Assembly (NCBI RefSeq): GCF_016808335.1
Contig: NC_053138.1
Coordinates: forward strand, 14,067,900 to 14,131,899
Direction of reading: 5' to 3'
Length of the DNA stretch: 64,000 nt
DNA from: Panicum virgatum
Taxonomy: Eukaryota > Streptophyta > Magnoliopsida > Poales > Poaceae
Under the pieces are notes generated by a model. The model was not told the DNA's origin, did not search any database, and saw only the letters and a list, made by a program, of their open reading frames with translations. Positions 25,594 through 34,860 of this stretch are shown piece after piece. Made by a program: the position numbers and the translations under genes. Position 1 is the stretch's first letter, and each line of letters begins with the position of its first letter.

Positions 25594-26328
25594 TCAGCGT
25601 CCGAAATCCGCGACGCAGGCGGGGCTCCCGGCCACGACGACGGCAGCCGACACGCGCAGCGTGACGCGGCACCGCATGGCCACGCGCACGGTCCGCCGCC
25701 CGTACAGGCCCCCGAGCACGCTGACCCTGCCGTCCACGGCCGTGCGGCTGGCGAGGCGCACCTCGCCGCGGCCGAACAGCACCTCGCCCACCACGGCCGC
25801 GCCCACCCGGTCCACGAACACGTCCAGGTCCGCGGCCACCCGGCTGGCGCCCCGCGCGGGGACCTCCCCGGGCGGCGCGCGGCCCAAGCCGACGGGCCCG
25901 GCCACGCCGTCCACGAAGATCTCCGTGTCGCTGGCCCCGAACCGCAGGGACTCGTAGTTGGGGTTCCGGATCACGATGCTCCCCGCCAGCGTCACGTTGA
26001 TCCGCAGCGACCGCGCGGCCCGCGCGTCGAGGCGCACGCTGAACCACCGCACCGCCACGGACTCCATGGACAGCGTCGGGTCCCGCACCTTGAGCACGGT
26101 CAGCGACAGGGCCAGCATCACCACCGCGGCCAGCGCGCCGAGGACGGCCAGGCCGCAGCACGCCCACCGCAGCCAGCGCCCGCGCCCCGGCGGCGCCGCG
26201 CCATGGCCGCCGTCCTCGGCCTTGCCGGCGCTGGCGTCGACGGCTTTCGGTTTGGCCTTGGCCTTGGCGGCGTCAGCGAAGGCGGATGGTGTGGAGCCTT
26301 TGGGCTTGCTCGGCTTGGCGTCGGCCAT
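25594..26328 (-). CDS. NDR1/HIN1-like (NHL) protein with LEA_2 domain
   Basis: Single exon, 244 residues. I chose the ATG at 26328 because the frame upstream has no conserved features, while this start gives a typical NHL layout. The layout is a basic Lys/Ala/Pro-rich cytosolic N-terminus, one hydrophobic segment at about residues 55-78 (type II anchor), then a LEA_2 (WHy-type) beta domain. That domain includes a first strand ending in RNPNY and a conserved late segment with alternating Val/Arg. Known NHL proteins sit at the plasma membrane and act in pathogen response, hypersensitive signalling or abiotic stress. Strong third-position G/C. A Stowaway MITE starts about 380 bp upstream and a TAA-flanked TIR element about 600 bp upstream. 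Confidence 0.8.
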   Translation of the reverse strand: MADAKPSKPKGSTPSAFADAAKAKAKPKAVDASAGKAEDGGHGAAPPGRGRWLRWACCGLAVLGALAAVVMLALSLTVLKVRDPTLSMESVAVRWFSVRLDARAARSLRINVTLAGSIVIRNPNYESLRFGASDTEIFVDGVAGPVGLGRAPPGEVPARGASRVAADLDVFVDRVGAAVVGEVLFGRGEVRLASRTAVDGRVSVLGGLYGRRTVRVAMRCRVTLRVSAAVVVAGSPACVADFGR

Positions 26329-26709
26329 GGGTCGCGGTGCGCGTGGCGGGGGCAGTCGGCATTGGGTAGTTGCTGAGCACGAGGCGGCGTTGGGCGTTGG
26401 GAGGATTAAGGCGGGTGGCTGTCGAGCTCGAGCGCGGTGAGTGGCGGCGTCTATGGCAGTGCAAGGGCGGGCCAAGGGCGATCGGGCTGGCCTTGGCGCC
26501 ATGTTTGGTGGTTGGGGAGTTGGACGTCGATCTGTGACTGCTGTTTCGAACCCTTGGGATTAAATTTTGGTCAGAGAAAAGAACTAGGAGTAGTACTCTG
26601 CTGTACTCGCCGTGAGACGAGACAGCAGACAATGACGTAGATGATTGCAGGAGGAAGTAGTTATGCTGATCCATTCATTTGAGTTGCCAAAATGAATTAA
26701 AAACACATA
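26329..26709 (-). promoter_or_regulatory. 5' region of the NHL gene
   Basis: The proximal part is G+C-rich (possible leader); further out it is A+T-rich. No convincing TATA box was identified. It ends at a Stowaway MITE. Confidence 0.3.
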
Positions 26710-26927
26710 CTCCCTCTGTCCCAAAATACTAGTCATTCCGAGATTCAAAATTTGTCCCAAAAAATAAATCATCCTGCTCTATTTAGAAAGTATATGTGCA
26801 TGTAAGAATCAATTAATGCTAAATATGGATAATATATAGAAGTAAATATAATTATTTTACCTTCTTATTAATTTGTCTTATAATTTTTATAATTTGTAGA
26901 ATGACTAATATTTTGGTACGGAGGGAG
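26710..26927. mobile_element. Stowaway MITE (TSD TA)
   Basis: 218 bp with inverted termini ctccctctgtcccaaaatac (26710) and the matching gtacggagggag (to 26927), flanked by TA at 26708-26709 and 26928-26929. A+T-rich, non-coding. Typical Tc1/mariner-derived Stowaway. Confidence 0.92.
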
Positions 26928-26932
26928 TATAA

Positions 26933-28356
26933 GGCTGACTCCAGCGGCTCCCGGTTGCGGATGCGGAAAGGGCAGGTGTTTTCGCAGGGAGGCCCACATG
27001 TAAGGCTGCGCAAAAGAAATGGCTCTCCAGCGGACTGCGGGTGTGGATGCAGAGCTGTAGGTGGGCGTTGAGAGTGGCGCCAAAAGGCAGCGGTGGTCTT
27101 GACCTTGGCGGGAAAGGGACCTTGGCCACGAGTGAGCCCGCCCGCGCACGCCTGCCACCGACCCGGCCACAAGCTCGAGCAGCACCAGGGCTGCGGCGAG
27201 GCGAGCTCGAGCCGGACCAGGGGCGCCGCTGCGTGTCGCCGAGCCTCCACGGCTTGCCTCGCCGCGCGCCGCCACACCTCCGCTGCTGCCCCGCCGCGCA
27301 CCCCGCCGCCTCCCATGGCCGCCGCCGCCCCGCTCGCCACGCCTCCGCTGCTGCCCCGCCGCGCACCCCGCCGCCTCCCATGGCCGCCGCCGCCCCGCTC
27401 GCCAAGCCTCCGCCCCGCCACGCGCCGCTGCGGCCCGGCTGCCTCCCGCCGCTCCGTCGGCCCGCGGCCACCATGGCCGGAGCTCGAGCTTGAGCCGGCG
27501 GATCTGGAAGAGGCGGCCTGCGCGCGCCGCCGCCGGCCTCCACCTCCGCGTGCCCGAGGAGAGCCGAGCTCGCCAAGGGAGGAGGGAGGAGGGGTGCGCT
27601 GCCGAGCTCGACCTCTCGTGCCTGCTCGCGGCGACCGTCTCGCCGCGCGGCCTCGAGAAGCAGATCCAGCACCGGCCGCGTGCGGGATGGGGAGCAGGGG
27701 CGGCGGCTCGCGGGTGGAGGGAGTAGAGGAGGTGCGGCGCAGCTTGCTCCTGGAGCCCTCCGCCCCGCCGGCCACCTCCGCCTCGTCCTCGCCCGAATCG
27801 AGCTGAGGAGCCCCGCCGAGGGAGAAGGATGGAGCCTGGGGGGAGCCACGCCGGAACCGAGCCCGCCGGCGAGAGCGAGCGCGGTGCAGCTGCTGGACGC
27901 TCGGCGGCCGGCCCCGCCGCGCGCAGGGGCTGCTCGCCAGCCGGCCGCCCCCACCGCGCGCTCGAGCAAGGCCCCGCCGCGGGGAAGGAGGGAGGGGGCG
28001 CGTTTCGCCCGCTGCCCGCTCCATCCTCGCCGCGTGCGCTTCTGCCTGCTGCCGCCGCTCCCCAAGCTCCTCTGTGCCGCCGTCGTCCTGCCCCCGCGCC
28101 ATGGATCCGCGGAGCCGAGGCGAGCAGGGAGGAGGGAGGAGGAGGCCCGCCCGCGCGGATTTGGTGGCGGCGGCGGGTGGATTTGGAGGAGACGAGAGCG
28201 GATGCGCGGATGAGAGAGAACACGCTGATATGCGCGGCCCGCGGCCCCCCTCGCATTTCCCGCACCGCATGCGCAACTTGCTGGAGTAACTACAGTATCA
28301 ACTTGTTGCGGATTTTACGCATCCGCAGCGCGTTGAGGGAGCCGCTGGAGTCAGCC
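26933..28356. mobile_element. PIF/Harbinger-type TIR element with G+C-rich cargo
   Basis: Termini ggctgactccagcggctccc (26933) and the inverted gggagccgctggagtcagcc (28337-28356), with an additional inverted block gcggatgcg / cgcatccgc further in. Flanked by TAA at 26930-26932 and 28357-28359. The 3-bp TAA duplication points to PIF/Harbinger. The core (27100-28260) is extremely G+C-rich, has long open frames in several phases on both strands, and contains a local duplication around ccgccgcctcccatggccgc (about 27305 and 27370). No transposase or known host domain is recognised. I infer captured genic DNA. Confidence 0.75.
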
Positions 28357-28499
28357 TAACCCTTGTGTTCTCCAACTTGCCTGCAATGTCTGAACTTTTT
28401 TTTTTGGGTATCATGGGCCTTTCTTTCCATTCATTAGAGTGGTGCATGGGCCGTGCGCCCTCTCTTGCGCGCTAGTCCAACAAGAACATTAAAAAAAGA

Positions 28500-29464
28500 A
28501 AAAAGTCATTTTTGCCTTCTTGAATTTTGGGCCGAATCCGCTTTTCCTCCCTAAACTTTGAAACCGGCCGGCCAGCCTCCTCGGACTCCCAAAACCGGTC
28601 GCAGGACCTACTTGAGCGGGTTTGATGGTGGTTTTACTATTTTTCTTTTATGTTTATTTTAACTGAATCTTTGAAAAATCATATTATATCAAAAAAATCA
28701 TAAAATAAAAAAAATCAAATTTTGTTGGACTCCACATGAGTAGATATACGCAGTAAACATATTATATGGTATACTTTAGTACAAATTTTTTTCTATATCT
28801 TTAGATATATACTTTTCTGTAATTAATTTATAGCTACAGTTTTCGTGGTCCAATTATTATGAAATTTTTATGGCGGACTAATCATTATATGATTGAGTTG
28901 TAGTAAAAATTTTATAATTATTGAATAATATTTGACTGATCTATAGATTTATCTATATAAACTAGATAAATCTATAGAAAAATCTAGACGAATCTATAGA
29001 TAAACCTACATAAATCTATAACTAAGTCATACATGATCCAATAATCATAAAATTTTTACTGCATCTTAATCATATAATGATTAGTCCACCATAAAAATTT
29101 TACAATAACTGGATGATGGAAATTGTAGCTATAAATTAATTAAAGAAAATTATATATCTAGAGATATAGCAAAAAATTTGTATTAAAGTATACCATATAA
29201 TATATTCAATGCGTATATCTACTCATGTGGAGTCCAACAAAATTAGATTTTCTATTTTATGATTTTTTGTGATTTACTATGATTTTTCAAAGGTTTAGTT
29301 AAAATAAATATAAAAGAAAAATAGTAAAACCGGCCTCAAACCCGTTCAAGGAGGTCGTGTGACTGGTTTCGGGAGTTCGAGGAGGCTAGTTAGCCGGTTT
29401 TAAAGTTAGGGAGTAAAAGCGGACTCGGTCCAAAGTTTAGGGAGACAAAAAGACTTTTTGCTTA
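28500..29464. mobile_element. Fold-back element with long inverted repeats
   Basis: The left side (aaaaagtcatttttgccttc, then ctccctaaactttg, aaaccgg, ggttttactatttttc) is mirrored in inverted order at the right (gaaaaatagtaaaacc, ccggtttt, caaagtttagggag, aaaaagactttttg). The inverted arms extend into the A+T-rich interior, so most of the element can pair. No coding capacity. Confidence 0.8.
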
Positions 29465-29631
29465 AAAGAACCTACTAGCCGAATACCATCGGCCCATCCA
29501 TGGCCCATTTCTTGCAGAGAATATGGTGCGCGGCTGCTTAGTGGGTCCTTTGCACAGATCGGAGCATTTGCACACATCAAACAAAGCAATTGCTACAAAA
29601 CGGTGAACCACTAAATCTTTATCTTGATTTA

Positions 29632-29685
29632 TCAGAGGAAGATTTAAGAGTAATCTCAAAAAAAAGTCAGAGGAAGATTTAAGAG
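29632..29685. repeat. 19-bp direct repeats flanking a 16-bp A-rich insert
   Basis: tcagaggaagatttaagag occurs at 29632-29650 and 29667-29685; the 16 bases between them end in a run of eight A and one G. This looks like a target-site duplication around a tiny, 5'-truncated poly(A) retro-insertion. Confidence 0.6.
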
Positions 29686-29699
29686 GAAAAAAAAACAAG

Positions 29700-30500
29700 A
29701 AAAAAGGTCCACGGTTTACATCCCTGAACTATCGTGGAAATCCGATTTTTAACCTTCAACTACAAATTCGGATAACAAAAGCTATCTAACTATTGAAACC
29801 AGGTAAATTTAGCCCTTAGGTGGTTTTGAAGGTGATTTTTCATTTATGAGAACTAAAAATATTCAATTTAATAATAAAAAATTCATTTTAATTAAAAAAA
29901 TATGATGGGTATCAAAAATTTTCTAAAAATATAACCTATGTATCGGCATGATACTTTTTAGTTATTCATATCTAATTTTTATTTTCATAATATTTAGTTG
30001 CTTGTAGTTATGTCTATTATTTTTGAATAACCAAGATTCAAATAGAGCAATAATAGATAGGTCATATTTTTAGAAAAAATTTGGTACTAGTTTCAATTTT
30101 TTCTGATTTAAAATGAATTAGCTTTGATTTTTTAGATCTAATTAGAATTTCTTATATTTTTTTAAAAAATACAAACCACCTTGGAAACCACCTATGGGCC
30201 AAATTTGCCATGTTTTAATGATTGGATGATCTATGTTATTTGATTAGTTAAAGGTTGAAAATCGAATTTCTGTATAGAGAGTGCGACGCGCCCGTCGCCT
30301 ACAGAGTCTTGGAGGTTTCTGGTGATCTCTAGAATGATGCGATTTAGATCTGTGTGTAGTTGTAGGTTTGTTTGTACATGGGTGGTGGGTGTGGCGTGCG
30401 TGTGTAGAGTGAGTGTGCGTGTATATGAATAGATACTACAGTTGTACACAAATGAGAGGCACTAAAAAAGATAGTTTAAGGGTGTAAACATGATTTTTTT
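29700..30500. mobile_element. Fold-back element; right arm interrupted by ~190 bp
   Basis: Left arm (ggtccacggtttacatcc, tgaactatcgtgg, aaccttcaacta) pairs with the right end (tagttaaaggttg at 30244; gatagtttaagggtgtaaac at 30468). The pairing is broken at about 30271-30462 by a segment rich in GTGT repeats ending gtatatgaatagatactac. The interior is A+T-rich with inverted symmetry. Confidence 0.65.
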
Positions 30501-31245
30501 TTAAAAAAATAAAAGCTCACCGCGCCTACTTTTATGACGCGGGGTTGGGACCTTCGGGATTAGGTGCTGGGCTTCAGGGATTGTCGGTCGTGAGGTCTTC
30601 TCCTCGGTCGCAAGGGAATTGAAAGGATTAGAGGAGACCGGGAGGGATTAAATCTGCAATAAATTAAAATCTTCTAAATCTTTTCCACCTGATAATTTTG
30701 TGGAGGGGATTAACAACAAGGTGAGGTAACTGGAAAGCTTGCTGGACCGGAGCTGGTGGCAGAGAAATGGTGGGACCGCCGGAATGATGGGTGAGTCCCG
30801 TTTCACCACGGAGGTGCGTGGAGAAACGGCTACAGTGGCGAGGGTGCCGCTCGAGCCAGGTGGCAACGGTGGTAGGGGAAGAAGTAACACTGTAGCAGAA
30901 AAGAGATAAGGTAAGAGCGCGAAAAAATGATCAATAGTATACCTAATTTATAAAGTAGCCAGCTATGAAAATTAGCGAAAACTCTTCTCAACCGCTATAG
31001 CGCCATTATAGCCCGTTATTTAGTATAACGGTGCTATTGCTGCAGTGGTCGAAAACGCTACTGTGACACTATAGCACACTATTTTGTAGATTGATAGTGC
31101 CTCCGTCGCAAATCTCCCGACGTCCGCTCTCTCTATTTAGACAAATCAATTTCTACTACAGTGGGTGCCGGCCTGTTCACATCGGGTACTTGATTGGTCA
31201 TGTATTATGTGCTGTCGGCAGAACGCGGCCCAGGCTAGAGGAAGA
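30501..31245. other. Intergenic, nothing recognised
   Basis: No supported gene. Contains an A/G-rich stretch near 30600-30660 and short inverted motifs around 30990-31090. Confidence 0.4.
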
Positions 31246-31256
31246 GGACCATCTCG

Positions 31257-31998
31257 CAATGCTGAATACGCGGTTGATCGTGAGTTTCACAACTCACGGT
31301 CGACCCGTCCGTCTTCCTCCCCCGGGTCACAGAGAGTCCGGATCTCCCTTCCTCCTTCACTTTCCATTTCCCTCTCCCCCTTCCGAGCAGATCTCGCTCG
31401 ACCCCCTCTCCTCCGAGCAGATCTCGGGCCCCCGCCGCCACCGCCCTCCTCCGGCGGACCGAGCAGATCTCGGCCCTCCTCCGGCCGATCTCGGCCATTC
31501 CTCCTCCCGTGTGGGGCGCGCTCGGCGGCGGGAGGCTGGAGGCGCGGCGGGGCTGGCAGCCGGAGGCACGGCGGGACCGGCGGCGGGGCCGGCGGCCGGA
31601 AGCGGGAGGCGCGGCGGGTTCGGCGGCCGGAGGCGCGGCAGGGCCGGCGCTCGCCCCCGGCGCCGGCGGTGGGTCGGCGGGAGGCGCAGTTCCAGTTTTT
31701 TTTTTTTGCAAAAATTTTTCAACATTTTTTTGAATTCCTTTGATTTTTTCGGATGAATATTTTTTTAATGATACAAAAAAAAATTCTTGAATTTTTTCTG
31801 CTCTCCTTTTTTTGCTTGAAATTTTTTTTGGTCTCCAAAATTTTTCGTCAAAAAATTTTGTCTCTCCAAAATTTCTCTTACAAAAAAATTTCCAAAATCG
31901 GAAAACAACAAAAAAATTACTAAAAATGAAAAAAAAACAGTCGGGAGATCGACCGCACGGAACCCCTCCGTGCGGTTGACCGTAAATTAGCTGTGCCC
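31257..31998. mobile_element. TIR element with paired terminal hairpins and 11-bp direct repeats
   Basis: Flanked by ggaccatctcg at 31246-31256 and 31999-32009. Each end contains its own hairpin: ggttgatcgtgagtt/aactcacggtcgacc (31272-31305) at the left and gatcgaccgcacgga/tccgtgcggttgac (31947-31980) at the right. The two ends also resemble each other in inverted order. The core has a G+C-rich part (31310-31690) and a T-rich part (31690-31930). No transposase. A 9-11 bp duplication suggests a Mutator-like element. Confidence 0.6.
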
Positions 31999-32009
31999 GG
32001 ACCATCTCG

Positions 32010-32460
32010 GAGGTGAGCAAGGCTCGCTCGCGTGGCACCGCCGGTCGACTTTGCCTCAAACAACAGGACAGGTACAGTAGCCTTGTCAATGCGTAAGCTG
32101 AACCTGGGCGAGAGCCGGAGACGCGATGATCCTTTTGCCAAGACAATCAAAACCTGGGCGGTGGTCGTTTTCACGCTGGGCGCCACAGAAAATGACACTC
32201 TACCACGTATCTTTACCGTGCAGGTAAAACTTGTACCAGTAGTATTTGACTTTCCGGGCCGGTTCATCGGCGCGGTGGCATCCGCCGAGATGCGATCGGG
32301 CCCTGCAGAGGCTGCAGGGAGATGCCGATTCAGCACCGTCCTTTCCAGGCATCGCGCCGCGTGGAGGCGCCGCGCCGAACCTTCCGTTTCTTCCACCTCC
32401 CGATTTCCCAAATTCCCCTCGCCGCACATCGAATTCACGGCAATCCGGAGCCGCGTAGCT
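32010..32460. other. Intergenic region upstream of the LEA14 promoter
   Basis: Open frames on both strands lack a recognisable domain. Moderately G+C-rich near 32280-32420. Confidence 0.4.
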
Positions 32461-32468
32461 GACCCGAC

Positions 32469-32703
32469 CAGGGTTTAACTTTTCGGCGAAATTTCGCCGA
32501 AATTTCGGTTTTTTTTCCGTTTCCGCTAGTTACCGGGATCCGAAATTTCGGTATTTTTCGATATATTTCGTTTCAAAATTCAAAATTCAACAAATTTCGT
32601 CCGAAATCCACCGAAATTCGCCGAAATTCACCGAAATTCCGGAACGGAATTCCGTTTCCGCCGATCACCGGGATTCTACCGGAAAACGAAATGGTGAACC
32701 CTG
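32469..32703. mobile_element. hAT-type MITE with 8-bp TSD in the LEA14 promoter
   Basis: 235 bp with termini cagggttt... and ...gtgaaccctg. A perfect 8-bp direct repeat gacccgac flanks it (32461-32468 and 32704-32711). The interior is made of short repeats of cgaaatttcgg / ccgaaattcgcc and is non-coding. It lies 292-526 bp before the LEA14 start codon. Confidence 0.85.
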
Positions 32704-32739
32704 GACCCGACGCGGCTGAGGCACCGGCGCGGGATATCG

Positions 32740-32994
32740 CAAAGTTTCACGTACCCGGGCGGCAACCACCCCACCCGGACGATGCGGATTCCACGCGGCC
32801 CTGCACGTGGTGCCCACGCCGCGGGGCGGCCGCCGTGCGCGCGCCCGTGTCATGCTCCGCTTGATATAAACGCGGCCACCACTTTCCTCCCCACCTACAG
32901 ATATTTCCCAGCCATCCTCCTGCCGCGGTTCGCGTTGCTACACCACGATCCAGGACCAGGATCCAGGAAGATAATCGAGGAGGAGGGCGGAGCC
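32740..32994 (+). promoter_or_regulatory. LEA14 promoter: ABRE-like G-box and TATA box
   Basis: cacgtgg (ABRE/G-box core, about 32804-32810), a second ACGT core at 32749-32752, and a TATA box (gatataaac, about 32863-32871) about 130 bp before the ATG. ACGT-core ABREs in LEA promoters are known targets of ABA-responsive bZIP factors; induction here is inferred. Confidence 0.65.
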
Positions 32995-33577
32995 ATGGCG
33001 AGCGAGCACGCGGAGGCGGAGCCGAAGCAGAAGCAGAGCCTGATGGACAAGGCCAAGGAGTTCGTGGCGGACAAGATCGCGCACATCCCCAAGCCGGAGG
33101 CGACGCTCGACGGCGTCTCCTTCAAGAGCATGAGCCGCGAGTGCATCACCCTGCACAGCAACGTCAACGTCTCCAACCCCTACGACCACCGCCTCCCCAT
33201 CTGCGAGGTCACCTACACCCTCAAGTGCGCCGGCAAGTAAGGCCTCCTACACTATTCTATTCCTTTTTTCTGCTCTGCTCCGCTCCCTCCATTCCGGATC
33301 GCTGAATGAATCGATCGTCCGCGCAAGGGTTGTGGCGTCCGGCACCGTGCCCGACCCCGGCTGGATCGCCGCCAGCGACACCACCAAGCTGGAGATCCCC
33401 GCCAAGGTGCCCTACGACTTCCTCATCTCGCTCATGAAGGACGTGGGCAGGGACTGGGACATCGACTACGAGCTCCAGGTCGGGCTCACCGTCGACCTCC
33501 CCATCATCGGAAACTTCACCATCCCGCTCTCCACCAGCGGCGAGTTCAAGCTCCCAACCCTCAAGGACATGTTCTAA
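32995..33577 (+). CDS. LEA14: LEA14-like (LEA_2 / atypical late embryogenesis abundant) protein
   Basis: Two exons, 32995-33236 and 33328-33577, with a GT-AG intron that splits a Lys codon; 492 nt, 163 residues. The N-terminus is charged (Glu/Lys-rich, about residues 1-30). The remainder is one LEA_2 domain: IPKPEATLDGVSFKSM (about 31-46), a strand with NVNVSNPYDHRLPI, and a C-terminal block ending in IPLSTSGEFKLPTLKDMF. Length is slightly above the ~150 residues usual for LEA14. No signal peptide or membrane segment is visible, so it is probably soluble. Family members accumulate under dehydration, cold and salt; the biochemical role is not settled. A poly(A) signal AATAAA lies at 33672-33677. 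Confidence 0.92.
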
Positions 33578-33671
33578 TAATTCATCAGATTCCGTGGCGT
33601 CGACCATGTACCACCAATGTAACTCTGTCATCCCATCCCCACGGCTGTATGAATCCTAGTGCCGTCTTGCA

Positions 33672-33677
33672 AATAAA
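33672..33677 (+). terminator. Poly(A) signal of LEA14
   Basis: AATAAA 95 bp after the stop codon, in an otherwise unremarkable 3' UTR. Confidence 0.6.
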
Positions 33678-33689
33678 GGCAGATGCTCT

Positions 33690-34860
33690 GTTTCAGTTCT
33701 ACCACATACTGCTACGGCATACCAGTATCAGCTGCCTGAACATCTGTTTCTGAATGCATGCCTAATGGTTGCAATAAAGAGATAGATGCCTGAATTTCAG
33801 GTTTCAGTGGAAAATAGTGGCGCTGTGCTGTTTTGGGGAGGAATTATTTTTGTCGACGCGCTTGATTGAATCTCTCTGCAAGCATAGCCATCATAATATC
33901 AAATTAACCAAATTAACAATGGAGGGACCGGGAGGTCTGGTTAGCATAGTACGCATCTTGTTTTTGTGGATGAAGATACACGGATAGTCTTTATTCTGTA
34001 ATGAGGCATGCACTCGACCATCTTTATTGTAAGTTTCAGCCATACTAGCTAGGCTGTAAGCAACGTGCCAGCAAATAGCAAAAAATTTACAAAGTCCAAA
34101 TGAAGTGCCTAAGCACAAAGCCTACAATAAACACCCATCTACAAGCAGTGACTCAAAAACGTTATTTCCAAAGTTGGATAATATTCATTTGCGCATGAAT
34201 ATATTTACAAAATTGGCACTGATTCATTACTGATCCTGTAAGATCACAAATAAACCAAGTTCTTTTCAACTTTATTGGAAAAAAGTTGTGTAACATGTTT
34301 TTTTTCCTTAAAATGGATTCATGGCGCTAGGCAGATCAATATTAAGACAAGGAAGAGCTCAGACATATTTTCTCTTCAAATTCGTAGACCCCAAAACTCA
34401 GTGAAGTCAAAGTGCATGTTTCAACGTCTCCGGCCGGGGTACTTAGCCATGACACATACAATTGACGCGTCAACCGTCGGCGGTCCTGTCACCCTACCAT
34501 GTAGGGAGAATCCTTACCACGGAACAGGATGGGAAAAACTTTCCTATGACCTTAAGGCATTGCCACGATCCAGGTTGTGCTTCCTCAATAGGTATAAGTT
34601 GGTATCCAGATCCAAGTTGGGAGCATGTGCCCCCTCCCCGCGGCAGGAGTGGATGTAGGAAATAAAGATGAGGTCATTTTCTACCTCCATCCCCCTATTT
34701 TTCATCCATGGTGTCTAAAATTTAGAGAGAGGGGGGTGGAAGGATCTTGTACGTACTTGAGTCTTTTATTCCTGTACCCTGCCTTTTAGGGTTTCTTTTT
34801 CCTCTGGTGGCGACGCCGGAGTCCACATCTCTTCACGTCCAAGCGTCGTGAATCCTCTGA
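33690..34860. other. Intergenic between LEA14 and the LINE
   Basis: A+T-rich and without a supported gene. The 5' end of the LINE probably lies in the last 200 bp (a leader-like stretch starts near 34780), but I could not find the matching target duplication. Confidence 0.4.

Noticed and set aside
26852..28359. Minus-strand frames of 386-474 codons as a real protein gene
   Set aside because: Three mutually overlapping frames with low-complexity Arg/Ala/Pro/Gly sequence inside a TAA-flanked TIR element that run out into its termini.
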